A stretch of DNA of 64,000 nucleotides from Sphingobacteriaceae bacterium (lineage in GTDB: Bacteria > Bacteroidota > Bacteroidia > B-17B0 > Aurantibacillaceae), in assembly GCA_002319075.1 (NCBI GenBank), contig NVQB01000001.1, forward strand, positions 2,976,001 to 3,040,000. The letters are read 5' to 3'. A program made the translations under genes and the position numbers. Shown here in pieces: positions 14,694 through 23,086 of this stretch; the first letter of the stretch is position 1; every line of letters begins with the position of its first letter. The notes under the pieces were generated by a model. That model saw only the letters and a program-made list of their open reading frames with translations. It ran no database searches and had not been told where the DNA came from.

Positions 14694-17606
14694 TTAATCA
14701 GTCTTTATCAGTTTTAGTAATTTAGTTTCCTTTTCGTAGTAAACTTTTAAAAGGTAAACGCCGTTTGGATAATTGCTAAGATCAACAGCGAAATTTTTCC
14801 CTGGTGTTTTTTCTTCTCTGAGCAATCTTCCTAAGGCATCGTGTACACTGAAACGGATATTAGCAACTGATTCAAGAATTATTTTCCCATTTGTAGGATT
14901 TGGATAAACTGAAATCAGACCATTCAGGCTTAACTCTTTTAAGCCGACAAAATTGCAGTCGGAAGTACTAACGGTTATGGCTTGTGTGCTACTGCAGGAG
15001 GCTAACGAAGTTGTTCCCGTTAAAGTGTAAGTTGTATTAGTAGTCGGTGTAACCACAGTCATATAAGAAGTGCTTCCATTGTCCCAGTTATAGAAATATG
15101 CACCAATAGCGATAAGTGTTGCAGACTGGCCTGGACACAACAATGTATTTCCAGCGATGCTAAGTTGCGGATAAGGCACTACACTGAGTGTTACTACCTC
15201 AGAGTTCGAGCAGTTTGTTATCAGAGAATTTCCCTCGAGGGTGTAATTTGTAATAACACTTGGACTAAAAGTTGTATAGGGAGTAGTAGATTCATTGCTC
15301 CAGCTGTAAGTATCGGCGCCACTTGCTAGCAGGGTTGTGGACTGCCCTTTACAGAAAAGTGTATTACCCGAAATACTAAGAACAGGAAGAGCGTTAATGA
15401 CGTAAGTCCCCGAAGATTTCGCGACACAGGTTCCTACAGAATTGGCGTAAGTAAAAGTATTAACGCCGATGGTCTGCAGCGATGGACTAAAAACACCACT
15501 TATAGATCCAATCCCAACAGAGGTGCCATTTGCAAAAGAACCACCGGCTGGATTTGCGCTTATGGTATAGTCACCTGCATTTGCACAAAGAGGAGGGATT
15601 GAAGAAATAGTAGGGGTTAATGGATTAGCCGAAGTTATCGAAATTGTTTTTGTTTGTGGGCAATTAATCACAGTTGGTGTAACCACTACTGTATAAATAA
15701 TTGTGTTTACCACGCCTGGGCCCACAGTAGGGGATAGGATCGTATTTTGAGAAGAAGTTCCTGCCAGAAAGGTACTTGGGGTCCACGAATAGGAGTATTG
15801 ACCTTGCGCCGGTGCTGCTGAGAAACCAATGCTTGTTATTATACTGCTACCATTACAAAGGGTAGCAGTTGAAGGACTAACGGTATAATTAAAAACATAA
15901 GGAGTTATCGAAAACGAGGTGCTGTATTTACAAACACCATCAAACGCTACAACACTATATGCGCCACCAGCCGATAAGTTAGAGGCAGTGAAAGTATTCA
16001 ACGGAGTGGGATTGATTGAGGAACTGTAAGCGGTGGTAGTTCCGGTGGAACTCACAGAAAAGAAGTTCGTGATAGTCGATACAGTTGAAGCGGGCGTCAT
16101 AGAAATGGTTACGATGCCGTTGGTAGAGCCAGGACAGGCAAGCAAACTACCGAGGGTAGAGAGGTTTCCACCTGGAATTGAAACCAATACATAGTTTAAC
16201 GAATCTCTGCATCCGTTGTTAGTATATGCTACAGTAATGTTGCTCAAATTGACAGGAGAAGAAAGAGTAAAGGAAGAAGAAGTTCCGCCCAGGCTTGCTG
16301 TAATTGGGGTCAGATTGGAAGTATACCATTGGTAGTTCGATCCATTGGAAGGCTGCAGGTATGCCTCATTACCGCAAAAATACTTTAGATAAGTAGAAAG
16401 ACCAGGCGTGCCAGTGTTAACAGTGACAGCGGCTGTGGAAGTACCACAACTTAGACTAGTAGCACCAGCAGAAGTAACACTTATGGTATATGTACCTGAT
16501 AATAAATTATTCGCAACTGCATTTGTTGCCACCACTGAATTACTTGCGTTAATCCAATTGTAAGTGTAACCCGAACTGCTTCCGGCGGGCACTACCGTTG
16601 CCGAGCCAATATTTCCGCCTATGCAGGTAGAGGAGGATCCTGTCGCTACAATGTTGACAGTGCCGTAAGAAACTGTGTAGGTCTGCGTATAAACGCAGCC
16701 GGACTCAGCTACTAAAAACAAAGAATATGTGGCGCCGGGTACAGGGCTATTGATAGCCAATGTGCGTGTGGTGGCGAGAGGGAAATTAATAGATGACGTA
16801 TTGTTTACCCATGTGTAAGAAGAATAGCCGGGTGGACCTTCCGCCAGGGCTTGTGATGAACCTGCGCAAAAATAAATTTGATTAGAAGAGGGATCGACCG
16901 TGGATAAACCCTGACCGAGCAGAGGCGAAACTATACGGGAGTCAAAAAAAGCAGTGCCATAATGACCGGGCCACGTGCAGTCGCTGGCTGAAATTTCGAT
17001 AGTAACATTTGTATTTATAAAGGCCGAAAGATCGATGAACTTTACTTGCCAGTTTGTCCAGTAAACGAAGCCATTAGCGGCAGTTGAAAAAGTTGATCCT
17101 GAACTCTGACAGCCGATGTCGGGGGACATTGTGTAAGAGAAACAGCTTTGCAGGTTTCCGTTTTGAAAAAGCTCTGCTTTAAAAAATGCCCCTTCACAAC
17201 AGGTGTGGTTACCACCTTCAACGATTGCTGCATAAGCATATTGAAAAAGTAGATTAGATGATGTTACTGAGAAAGTGCGTGAAAGTTTTGTCGCGTATCC
17301 TGTTCCCGCGGTGTTATTTAATTGTACTATTTGTGTTCCGCCAAGTGGAGAATGTGCAAGACTTCCGATAACAGGAACAGAAGCAATAGGCGTTGCAAGC
17401 ACAGCAAACTTAGGACTTCCAAGATTCCATGTAGTTGATCGTGGACAAGAAGACAGAGCCTGACTTGTTACAGACCATCCGCTTACGGAATTAGATGTAG
17501 AGTAGGTTCCTGCAGCAGTCGATTCAAAATCCATGTTGGCTACTTGCGCTTTCAAAAAAGTTGCAGTAACTAAAAAGATGGCGAGTGTGGTAAAGAATTT
17601 TTTCAT
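14694..17606 (-). CDS. Large secreted T9SS type A cargo protein, paralogue 2
   Basis: A 970-residue paralogue of the 11760-14609 product with the same plan: signal peptide MKKFFTTLAIFLVTATFLKAQ, an N-terminal DFESTAAGTYSTSNSVSGW domain to about 230, a chain of Ig-like/SprB-like beta repeats, and a T9SS type A domain (VYPNPTNGKIILE to KLLKLIKTD). The two proteins align along their whole length but are only moderately similar except in the shared block. The spacer before each gene is also similar, so a gene-plus-spacer unit was duplicated. Predicted surface adhesin or matrix protein; no enzymatic motif was found. Confidence 0.9.
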   Translation of the reverse strand: MKKFFTTLAIFLVTATFLKAQVANMDFESTAAGTYSTSNSVSGWSVTSQALSSCPRSTTWNLGSPKFAVLATPIASVPVIGSLAHSPLGGTQIVQLNNTAGTGYATKLSRTFSVTSSNLLFQYAYAAIVEGGNHTCCEGAFFKAELFQNGNLQSCFSYTMSPDIGCQSSGSTFSTAANGFVYWTNWQVKFIDLSAFINTNVTIEISASDCTWPGHYGTAFFDSRIVSPLLGQGLSTVDPSSNQIYFCAGSSQALAEGPPGYSSYTWVNNTSSINFPLATTRTLAINSPVPGATYSLFLVAESGCVYTQTYTVSYGTVNIVATGSSSTCIGGNIGSATVVPAGSSSGYTYNWINASNSVVATNAVANNLLSGTYTISVTSAGATSLSCGTSTAAVTVNTGTPGLSTYLKYFCGNEAYLQPSNGSNYQWYTSNLTPITASLGGTSSSFTLSSPVNLSNITVAYTNNGCRDSLNYVLVSIPGGNLSTLGSLLACPGSTNGIVTISMTPASTVSTITNFFSVSSTGTTTAYSSSINPTPLNTFTASNLSAGGAYSVVAFDGVCKYSTSFSITPYVFNYTVSPSTATLCNGSSIITSIGFSAAPAQGQYSYSWTPSTFLAGTSSQNTILSPTVGPGVVNTIIYTVVVTPTVINCPQTKTISITSANPLTPTISSIPPLCANAGDYTISANPAGGSFANGTSVGIGSISGVFSPSLQTIGVNTFTYANSVGTCVAKSSGTYVINALPVLSISGNTLFCKGQSTTLLASGADTYSWSNESTTPYTTFSPSVITNYTLEGNSLITNCSNSEVVTLSVVPYPQLSIAGNTLLCPGQSATLIAIGAYFYNWDNGSTSYMTVVTPTTNTTYTLTGTTSLASCSSTQAITVSTSDCNFVGLKELSLNGLISVYPNPTNGKIILESVANIRFSVHDALGRLLREEKTPGKNFAVDLSNYPNGVYLLKVYYEKETKLLKLIKTD
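14893..15374 (-). repeat. Near-identical 480-bp block, copy 2
   Basis: Partner of 11959-12440. Sharp loss of identity on both sides, in the middle of coding sequence, points to gene conversion or recombination between the paralogues. Confidence 0.9.
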
Positions 17607-17690
17607 TGGGTTAGGCTTTAGTTAAAAGTATAGCGAAATCTTAATCAAAACTATTCCTTTGCTCATCCAAAAGGCCTGCTCACTAATTAC

Positions 17691-17829
17691 TTAATCTCCT
17701 TTTAGCAGTTTTAGAGTTTTTATTTCGTTCGCCTGGTCAACTTTTAAAAAGTAAATGCCACTTAGGTAATTACTTAAATCGAAAGTCAATTTATTAATTC
17801 GACTGTTCCCGAAAAAATATCCTGTTATA
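17691..17829 (-). pseudogene. Stub of a third T9SS cargo gene (C-terminal sorting domain only)
   Basis: The minus-strand frame ending in TAA at 17693-17691 encodes about 45 residues, including LTFDLSNYLSGIYFLKV and TLKLLKGD, clearly the last half of a T9SS type A sorting domain like those of the two downstream paralogues. It is fused directly to the stop of the SpoU methyltransferase gene at 17832 and has no start or body. The following spacer (17607-17690) resembles the spacer between the two intact paralogues. Best read as the remains of a third member of the tandem array. Confidence 0.8.
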
Positions 17830-17831
17830 AG

Positions 17832-18359
17832 TCACACCTTCCCCCGCAATAACTCCCAAAGCACGATTCCTACACTCACTGAAATATTAAAAGAGTGTTT
17901 GCTTCCCGCCTGTGGAATTTCAATAACCCCCTCGCAGGCATCTATAACGGTTTGCTCCACACCGTAAACTTCGTTTCCAAATACCAGGGCGATTTTTTCG
18001 TTGGAATAAGAAAATTTATTTAAAGGAATGCTGTTTTTTGCCTGTTCTACGGCATATACTTTGTACGCTTTTTGTTTCAGGTAGTCGAGGGCTTCCGCTG
18101 TTGATTTAAAGTGTGACCATGCAACCGTTGATGTTGCACCCAAAGCCGTTTTTTCTATCTCTTTATTTGGGGGTGTGCCGGTAACGCCGCACAAAAGAAT
18201 CTCTTCAATTAAGAAAGCATCTCCTGTTCTGAAAGCTGAACCCACATTGTTTAAACTTCTTACATTGTCAAGCACCACTACAACTGGCTGTTTTTCCGCA
18301 TTTTTAAAGGCTTCCACGCTCAATCTGTTCAATTCTTCGTTTTTTAGTTTCTCCGTCAT
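17832..18359 (-). CDS. SpoU/TrmH-family RNA 2'-O-methyltransferase
   Basis: A 175-residue SPOUT methyltransferase that would methylate a ribose 2'-OH in tRNA or rRNA using SAM. Motif 1 is VVVLDNVRSLNNVGSAFRTGDAF (residues 26-48, with the conserved Asn and Arg); motif 2 is IALVFGNEVYGV; motif 3 is IPQAGSKHSFNISVSVGIVLWE, forming the trefoil knot. The short length, without an N-terminal substrate-binding domain, is like TrmL/TrmH-type proteins; the RNA target is not deducible. Its stop abuts the T9SS gene stub. Divergent from the MCE gene (60 nt apart). Confidence 0.9.
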   Translation of the reverse strand: MTEKLKNEELNRLSVEAFKNAEKQPVVVVLDNVRSLNNVGSAFRTGDAFLIEEILLCGVTGTPPNKEIEKTALGATSTVAWSHFKSTAEALDYLKQKAYKVYAVEQAKNSIPLNKFSYSNEKIALVFGNEVYGVEQTVIDACEGVIEIPQAGSKHSFNISVSVGIVLWELLRGKV

Positions 18360-18419
18360 AAAGGCATTTTAACTGAATAAAATTACTTATATTTATGCGT
18401 TAAAACGTAATACTTTTTT

Positions 18420-19403
18420 GTGAAATTATCTAAGGAATTCAAAATAGGTATAGTGGTGGTTCTTGCCATTGGTGCTTTTATCTGGGGAGTTAGTTTTTTA
18501 AAGGGCGCTAATATATTTTCAGATCAGTATTTTTTATACGCTGTTTACCCGGAAATCGACAATCTGATCCCTTCTAATCCTGTTCAGATTAATGGTTATA
18601 AAATCGGACAGGTAAAATCTATCAGCCTTATTGAAAGAGGTGGCAAAAATCAAATTCTCGTAAAGTTTGTCATTACAGAGGATGTGAACATTCCCAAAAA
18701 CTCAATTGCCCGCGTAACGAGCACCGATCTTCTCAACAGTAAAGCCGTTGAAATTATTTTCGTTGGTAAAGAAAATGGTTTTGTGCAGAATGGTGATACA
18801 CTCGTTGCTGAAAATGCAGAGGGTATGAAAGAATCGGTAGTGCGAAAACTTGAGCCTTTGCAACGTAAAGTAGAAAGCCTGATCAGTAGCATGGATACGG
18901 TAATGGATGTAGTGAACAAAGTTTTAAATTATAAAACGCGCGAAAATATCAGCCAGTCTTTTGAAAGTGTGCGTAAAGCGATTTTTAGTCTGGAACAAAC
19001 CGCATATAAGCTTGATGATTTAATGGCGACTGAAAAACCTAAAATCTCTTCCCTGCTCACAAATCTTAACGGTATTACATCTAACCTCAATAAAAACGAA
19101 GTTAAGATTACAAATATCCTCACTAACTTCAGTAACCTTTCAGATACACTTGCTAAGTCTCAGTTAAAAAGTGCTGTCAGCAATGCAGATAACACTTTAA
19201 AAGAGCTTAATGCGTTGTTATCGAAGATTAACCAGGGACAAGGAACTTTGGGTAAACTTGCTAAGAACGATTCTCTTTACAACAACCTGAATAACTCGGC
19301 AGCCGATCTTGACAAGCTTTTACAGGATCTAAAAGCGAATCCGAAGAGATACGTACATTTCTCTTTATTCGGCGGAAAAAACAAACAATCTAAAACAAAA
19401 TAA
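18420..19403 (+). CDS. MCE-domain (MlaD-family) lipid-transport protein
   Basis: A 327-residue protein with an N-terminal membrane anchor (EFKIGIVVVLAIGAFIWGVSFLKG), an MCE/MlaD domain at about 36-115 (LFYAVYPEIDNLIPSNPVQINGYKIG type beta-barrel, with VEIIFVG), and a long C-terminal helical/coiled-coil segment (about 130-300). Such proteins form periplasmic hexamers that pass lipids between membranes with an ABC transporter; the transporter genes are not in this window. Start is GTG at 18420. Its stop is followed after one base by the next ATG, so it shares a transcript with the Fe-S oxidoreductase gene. Confidence 0.88.
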   Translation: MKLSKEFKIGIVVVLAIGAFIWGVSFLKGANIFSDQYFLYAVYPEIDNLIPSNPVQINGYKIGQVKSISLIERGGKNQILVKFVITEDVNIPKNSIARVTSTDLLNSKAVEIIFVGKENGFVQNGDTLVAENAEGMKESVVRKLEPLQRKVESLISSMDTVMDVVNKVLNYKTRENISQSFESVRKAIFSLEQTAYKLDDLMATEKPKISSLLTNLNGITSNLNKNEVKITNILTNFSNLSDTLAKSQLKSAVSNADNTLKELNALLSKINQGQGTLGKLAKNDSLYNNLNNSAADLDKLLQDLKANPKRYVHFSLFGGKNKQSKTK

Positions 19404-19404
19404 T

Positions 19405-20712
19405 ATGATCGCTTCTATTATTTTTTGCATTCTATTTATTGGCTCTGGCGCTTTTTTTTACATCAACGCGAAAAAAATCCGGAGAAATATTTTTATTGGA
19501 AAAGATTTTCCTATCACCGACAACAAAGGCGAGCGCTTAAAAACAATGGTGCTGGTGGCGTTGGGACAGAGTAAAATGGTGACGCGTCCCATAAGTGCGA
19601 TCCTTCATATTTTTGTTTATGTGGGATTTGTGCTTATCAATATCGAAGTTATGGAAATGTTTGTAGACGGTATTACCAACTCGCACCGTGCCTTCAGTTT
19701 TTTGGGTAGTTTTTATAATTTTTTGATCGGCTTTTTTGAAATTCTTGCGCTTCTTGTGTTTATTGGAGTGGTTGTTTTTTGGTTGAGAAGAAACGTGGTA
19801 AAAGTAAAACGGTTTTTGAATTCTGAATTAAACGGCTTTCCAAAGTTAGATGCCAATGTTATTTTAATAACGGAAATGGTTTTAATGACCGCCCTGATGT
19901 TGATGAATGCAGCCGATCAGAATTTACAGTTACGCGGTAACGAACACTATCATGCGGCCGGAAGTTTTCCGGTGAGTCATTTTTTTGCTCCTATGTTAAG
20001 CGGATTATCTGATGGCTCTTTAATCATGATTGAACGCACTACATGGTGGTTGCATATCATCGGTATCTTCGCGTTCTTAAATTACCTTCCTTATTCAAAA
20101 CACCTTCACATTCTTTTAGCTTTTCCGAATACCTATTTTTCTAACCTAAAACCAAAAGGACAATTTAATACTTTAGACGCTGTAACGGATGTGGTAGCTC
20201 CAAACTTTGATCCTGCATACGTTGCCAAAACCGATCCTAATAATCCGGTGCGCTTTGGGGTGAAAGATGTTCAGGATCTCGGTTGGAAAAATTTAATGGA
20301 TGCTTATTCCTGCACTGAGTGTGGAAGATGCACTTCTGCCTGTCCGCAAAATATGACCGGCAAAAAATTATCTCCTCGTAAGATCATGATGGATACACGA
20401 GATCGTATGGAAGAGGTTGGTCGTAACATGGATGCGAATAAAGGCGTGTTTGTTGATGATGGTAAATCTTTATTAGGCGATTACACAACAGCAGAAGAAG
20501 TGTGGGCTTGTAATACGTGTAATGCTTGTGTTCAGGAATGTCCTATAAACATTGATCCCCTGGCTATTATTTTAGAGATGCGTCGTTATCTGGTGATGGA
20601 ACAAAGTCAAAGTCCTTCTGAATTAAATGGGATGTTTACTAACATTGAAAATAATGGCGCTCCGTGGCAGTTTTCTCCGGCAGATAGAGCGAATTGGACG
20701 AACGAGGCATAA
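19405..20712 (+). CDS. Membrane-bound 4Fe-4S oxidoreductase subunit (HdrC/NarI-like)
   Basis: A 435-residue protein. Residues 1-230 contain about five membrane helices with His residues (e.g. HIFVYVGFVLINIE, TTWWLHIIGIFAFLNYLPYSKHLH) that could bind heme b. Residues about 300-400 carry two 4Fe-4S motifs, CTECGRCTSACP and CNTCNACVQECP. Together with the cysteine-rich protein at 21221 it resembles the HdrE/HdrC plus HdrB arrangement in which electrons pass between quinone and a soluble Fe-S partner. The physiological donor is unknown. Between the two halves sits the GxxExxY element, which separates what is likely one operon. Confidence 0.87.
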   Translation: MIASIIFCILFIGSGAFFYINAKKIRRNIFIGKDFPITDNKGERLKTMVLVALGQSKMVTRPISAILHIFVYVGFVLINIEVMEMFVDGITNSHRAFSFLGSFYNFLIGFFEILALLVFIGVVVFWLRRNVVKVKRFLNSELNGFPKLDANVILITEMVLMTALMLMNAADQNLQLRGNEHYHAAGSFPVSHFFAPMLSGLSDGSLIMIERTTWWLHIIGIFAFLNYLPYSKHLHILLAFPNTYFSNLKPKGQFNTLDAVTDVVAPNFDPAYVAKTDPNNPVRFGVKDVQDLGWKNLMDAYSCTECGRCTSACPQNMTGKKLSPRKIMMDTRDRMEEVGRNMDANKGVFVDDGKSLLGDYTTAEEVWACNTCNACVQECPINIDPLAIILEMRRYLVMEQSQSPSELNGMFTNIENNGAPWQFSPADRANWTNEA

Positions 20713-20713
20713 A

Positions 20714-20749
20714 AACCACTAAGACACTTAGAACACGAGAAGCACTAAG
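20714..20749 (+). repeat. Left terminal inverted repeat of the GxxExxY element
   Basis: Built from staggered CACTAAG/CACTTAG words about 9 nt apart. It differs from the reverse complement of the right repeat at only a few positions and one indel. Confidence 0.8.
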
Positions 20750-21163
20750 ATGATCATTACTCAGAAATATATTAATGAGATCTCATATGAAATTGTTGGG
20801 GGAGCGATTGAGGCGCATAAACATGTTGGACCTGGACTGTTAGAGTCGGTATATCATTCATGTTTGGCCGAAGAATTGGAAAGCAGCGGTTTGATAGTTG
20901 AATCGCAGGTAAAAGTTCCTGTGAGTTATAAAGGAAAAGATATTGGGGGTCTATTAAGGTTAGACATGTTGGTAAATAATTTGGTTGTGGTAGAGTTAAA
21001 AGCAGTGGATGTAATGATATCTCTTTACAAAGCCCAGCTGCTGTCGTATTTGAAATTGGCTGGAATGCCTAAAGGATTGCTTATTAATTTTCATTGTGAA
21101 AATATAACAAAACACTTAGTTCCTCTGGTCACGGAAGATTTTGCCTTATTACCAAAAGATTAA
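20750..21163 (+). CDS. GxxExxY-family protein with PD-(D/E)XK nuclease-fold motifs
   Basis: A 137-residue protein. The signature GxxExxY is present as GLLESVY around residues 29-35, within HVGPGLLESVYHSCLAEELE. A nuclease-type active-site pattern follows: LRLDMLVNNLVVVELKAVD (about 66-84), that is Asp, then Glu-x-Lys as in the PD-(D/E)XK superfamily, where the family is classed (PDDEXK_3). The C-terminal YKAQLLSYLKLAGMPKGLLINF is also typical. The role of this family is not established. It sits inside inverted repeats, and the start lies right at the inner edge of the left repeat, so the repeat provides the 5' context. All expected catalytic residues are intact. Confidence 0.9.
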   Translation: MIITQKYINEISYEIVGGAIEAHKHVGPGLLESVYHSCLAEELESSGLIVESQVKVPVSYKGKDIGGLLRLDMLVNNLVVVELKAVDVMISLYKAQLLSYLKLAGMPKGLLINFHCENITKHLVPLVTEDFALLPKD

Positions 21164-21169
21164 ATATAA

Positions 21170-21206
21170 CTTAGTGCTGCTCAGTGCCCTTAGTGCCTTA
21201 GTGGTT
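21170..21206 (-). repeat. Right terminal inverted repeat of the GxxExxY element
   Basis: Begins 6 nt after the GxxExxY stop codon. Its reverse complement begins AACCACTAAGGCACTAAG, matching the left repeat along nearly its whole length. Confidence 0.8.
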
Positions 21207-21220
21207 AAAATATAGAGAAT

Positions 21221-22009
21221 ATGAGTTTAATAAAAGTTTATACAATGGCAGAGATGATTGCCAAAGGCGAGACACCAGAAATTCTTTTTTGGGTAGGTTG
21301 TAGCGGAAGTTTCGATGACCGTGCTAAAAAAATAACCAAAGCCATTGTTAAGATTTTAAATCATGTAAATATTAAGTTTGCCATTCTCGGTTCTGAAGAG
21401 GGCTGTACCGGCGACCCGGCAAAGCGTGCAGGAAATGAATTTTTATTCCAGATGCAGGCAATGCAAAATATTTCTGTGTTAAACGGTTACGAGGTAAAAA
21501 AAATCGTAACGGGTTGTCCGCATTGTTTTAATACCATTAAAAATGAATACCCGGCTTTAGGTGGAAATTATGAAGTTATTCATCATACACAACTAGTGCA
21601 GGGACTTATAGACTCTGGTAAATTAACTGTACAGGGCGGAGAATACAAAGGCAAAAAAATTGTTTTCCACGATCCCTGTTATTTGGGAAGAGGAAATAAC
21701 ATTTACGAAGCACCACGCGAAGTAATTCAAAAGCTGGATGTGGAATTAATGGAAATGAAACGCAGCCGCGCTAAAGGTCTTTGCTGTGGTGCAGGCGGCG
21801 CACAAATGTTTAAAGAGGCTGAAAAAGGTACCAAAGAAGTAAACAACGAACGCGCCGAGGAAGCACTGGCATTAAATCCGGATGTTATCGCCGTAGGTTG
21901 TCCGTTTTGCAATACCATGATGACGGATGGTGTGAAACATTTCAATAAAGAAGATAAAACCAAAGTACTCGATGTGGCTGAGCTCATCGCAAATGCCAAC
22001 GATCTTTAA
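21221..22009 (+). CDS. CCG-domain Fe-S oxidoreductase subunit (HdrB-like)
   Basis: A 262-residue soluble protein with two cysteine-rich (CCG) domains. The first holds FWVGCSGSFDDR (Cys28 region), GCTGDPAKRAGNE and VTGCPHCFNTIKNEYP. The second holds VFHDPCYLGRGN, GLCCGAGGAQMF and VGCPFCNTMM. These domains bind unusual Fe-S clusters in heterodisulfide-reductase subunit B and in glycolate/lactate oxidase subunits. Expected to be the catalytic partner of the membrane 4Fe-4S protein at 19405. It starts 14 nt after the right repeat of the GxxExxY element and is followed after 3 nt by the TPR lipoprotein gene. Confidence 0.9.
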   Translation: MSLIKVYTMAEMIAKGETPEILFWVGCSGSFDDRAKKITKAIVKILNHVNIKFAILGSEEGCTGDPAKRAGNEFLFQMQAMQNISVLNGYEVKKIVTGCPHCFNTIKNEYPALGGNYEVIHHTQLVQGLIDSGKLTVQGGEYKGKKIVFHDPCYLGRGNNIYEAPREVIQKLDVELMEMKRSRAKGLCCGAGGAQMFKEAEKGTKEVNNERAEEALALNPDVIAVGCPFCNTMMTDGVKHFNKEDKTKVLDVAELIANANDL

Positions 22010-22012
22010 GCT

Positions 22013-23035
22013 ATGAACAAAATTATCTTTCTTTCCGCTTGTTTTCTTTTGTTTTTTATAGTGCCTTCCTGCAGTGAGCATTCGGAAGTGGAGCAGTCGA
22101 ATAAAAAAGCAGACAGCCTCAGCATCAAATTAAATTCGCCGGAGCTAAAAGCAGTAAACGCTGAACTTATAAAAGATGCTTCAAATGCCGGACTTTACGA
22201 CAAGCGCGCGAAAGTGTATTTGAATCTCAAACAATTTGTGGAAGCAGAAAATGATGCGAAGCGCGCTATTAAAATAGACAGTACTCAGGCCCCTTACTAC
22301 ATTACTTTGGTAGATATTTATTTTAGTGAGAACAATACACGAAAAGCGAAGGAGTTATTAGAGTCTACAGCAAAAAAATTTCCGGATAATATTGAAGCTT
22401 TATTAAAACTAGCTGAATTATATTTTTTAGTGCAGCGTTACCAGGATGGCATAACTTATGTAAACAACGCACTTAAGATAAATGAAAATCTTGCAAAAGC
22501 CTATTACATAAAAGGAAGTATTTACAGGGAGAGTGGCGATACAAGTCGTGCCATCTCAAACCTGGAGACAGCGGTGGAGCAAGACAATAAATACATAGAT
22601 GCTTATTACGATTTGGGAGTTTTGTATGCAGCCCGCAGAAATCCTATTGCACTTGATTATTACAACAACGTTTTAAGCGTAGATCCTAATCATGCAGAAG
22701 CAACTTATGCAAAAGCTAAATTACTGCAGGATTTGGGCAAAATAGATGAAGCCCTGGCTCAATACGAATCTATTATTGCTAAAGATAAGAACTGCGAAAA
22801 CTGCTACTATAACCGCGGCGCCATTTATCTTGAAATAAAAAAAGATGGTAAAAAGGCAGTGGAAGAATTTACAAAAGCAATTGAGATCAATCCTAATTAC
22901 GTGGAAGCGTACTTTGCGAGAGGGTATGCGTATTCTAAATTAAAAGATAAAGAAAGTGCTAAAGCAGATTATAGAATGTGCCTTAAAATAAAACCCGGTT
23001 ACGAACCGGCAGTAGAAGAACTGAATAGCTTTTAA
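22013..23035 (+). CDS. TPR-repeat lipoprotein
   Basis: A 340-residue protein with signal MNKIIFLSACFLLFFIVPSC, where Cys20 fits a lipobox. Residues about 55-335 are tandem tetratricopeptide repeats (34-residue units with YYNRGAIY-, AYFARGYAYSKL- and AYYDLGVLYAA-type first helices and closing Pro-Asn/Pro-Gly). TPR arrays bind other proteins; no partner is shown. It lies 3 nt after the Fe-S subunit gene and is likely in the same transcript. Confidence 0.88.
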   Translation: MNKIIFLSACFLLFFIVPSCSEHSEVEQSNKKADSLSIKLNSPELKAVNAELIKDASNAGLYDKRAKVYLNLKQFVEAENDAKRAIKIDSTQAPYYITLVDIYFSENNTRKAKELLESTAKKFPDNIEALLKLAELYFLVQRYQDGITYVNNALKINENLAKAYYIKGSIYRESGDTSRAISNLETAVEQDNKYIDAYYDLGVLYAARRNPIALDYYNNVLSVDPNHAEATYAKAKLLQDLGKIDEALAQYESIIAKDKNCENCYYNRGAIYLEIKKDGKKAVEEFTKAIEINPNYVEAYFARGYAYSKLKDKESAKADYRMCLKIKPGYEPAVEELNSF

Positions 23036-23086
23036 TTTATAAGCTCAGACGGAATACTAAATTTACAATTCAAAAAAACGGAAACT

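Larger units (their letters stand above)
20714..21206. mobile_element. 493-bp inverted-repeat element carrying a GxxExxY gene
   Basis: Bounded by imperfect ~36-bp terminal inverted repeats (20714-20749 and 21170-21206), each beginning AACCACTAAG from its outer side and ending GCACTAAG on the inner side. The only content is the GxxExxY gene, whose ATG is the base after the left repeat. It lies between two genes that form a functional pair. No target-site duplication could be made out with confidence. The same arms occur three times, without a gene, at 26127-26496. That it moves or moved is inferred. Confidence 0.7.

Noticed and set aside
12000-17500. Ig-like repeats in the T9SS proteins as DNA tandem repeats
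   Set aside because: Within one gene the units are related only at protein level; only the block between the paralogues is near-identical DNA.
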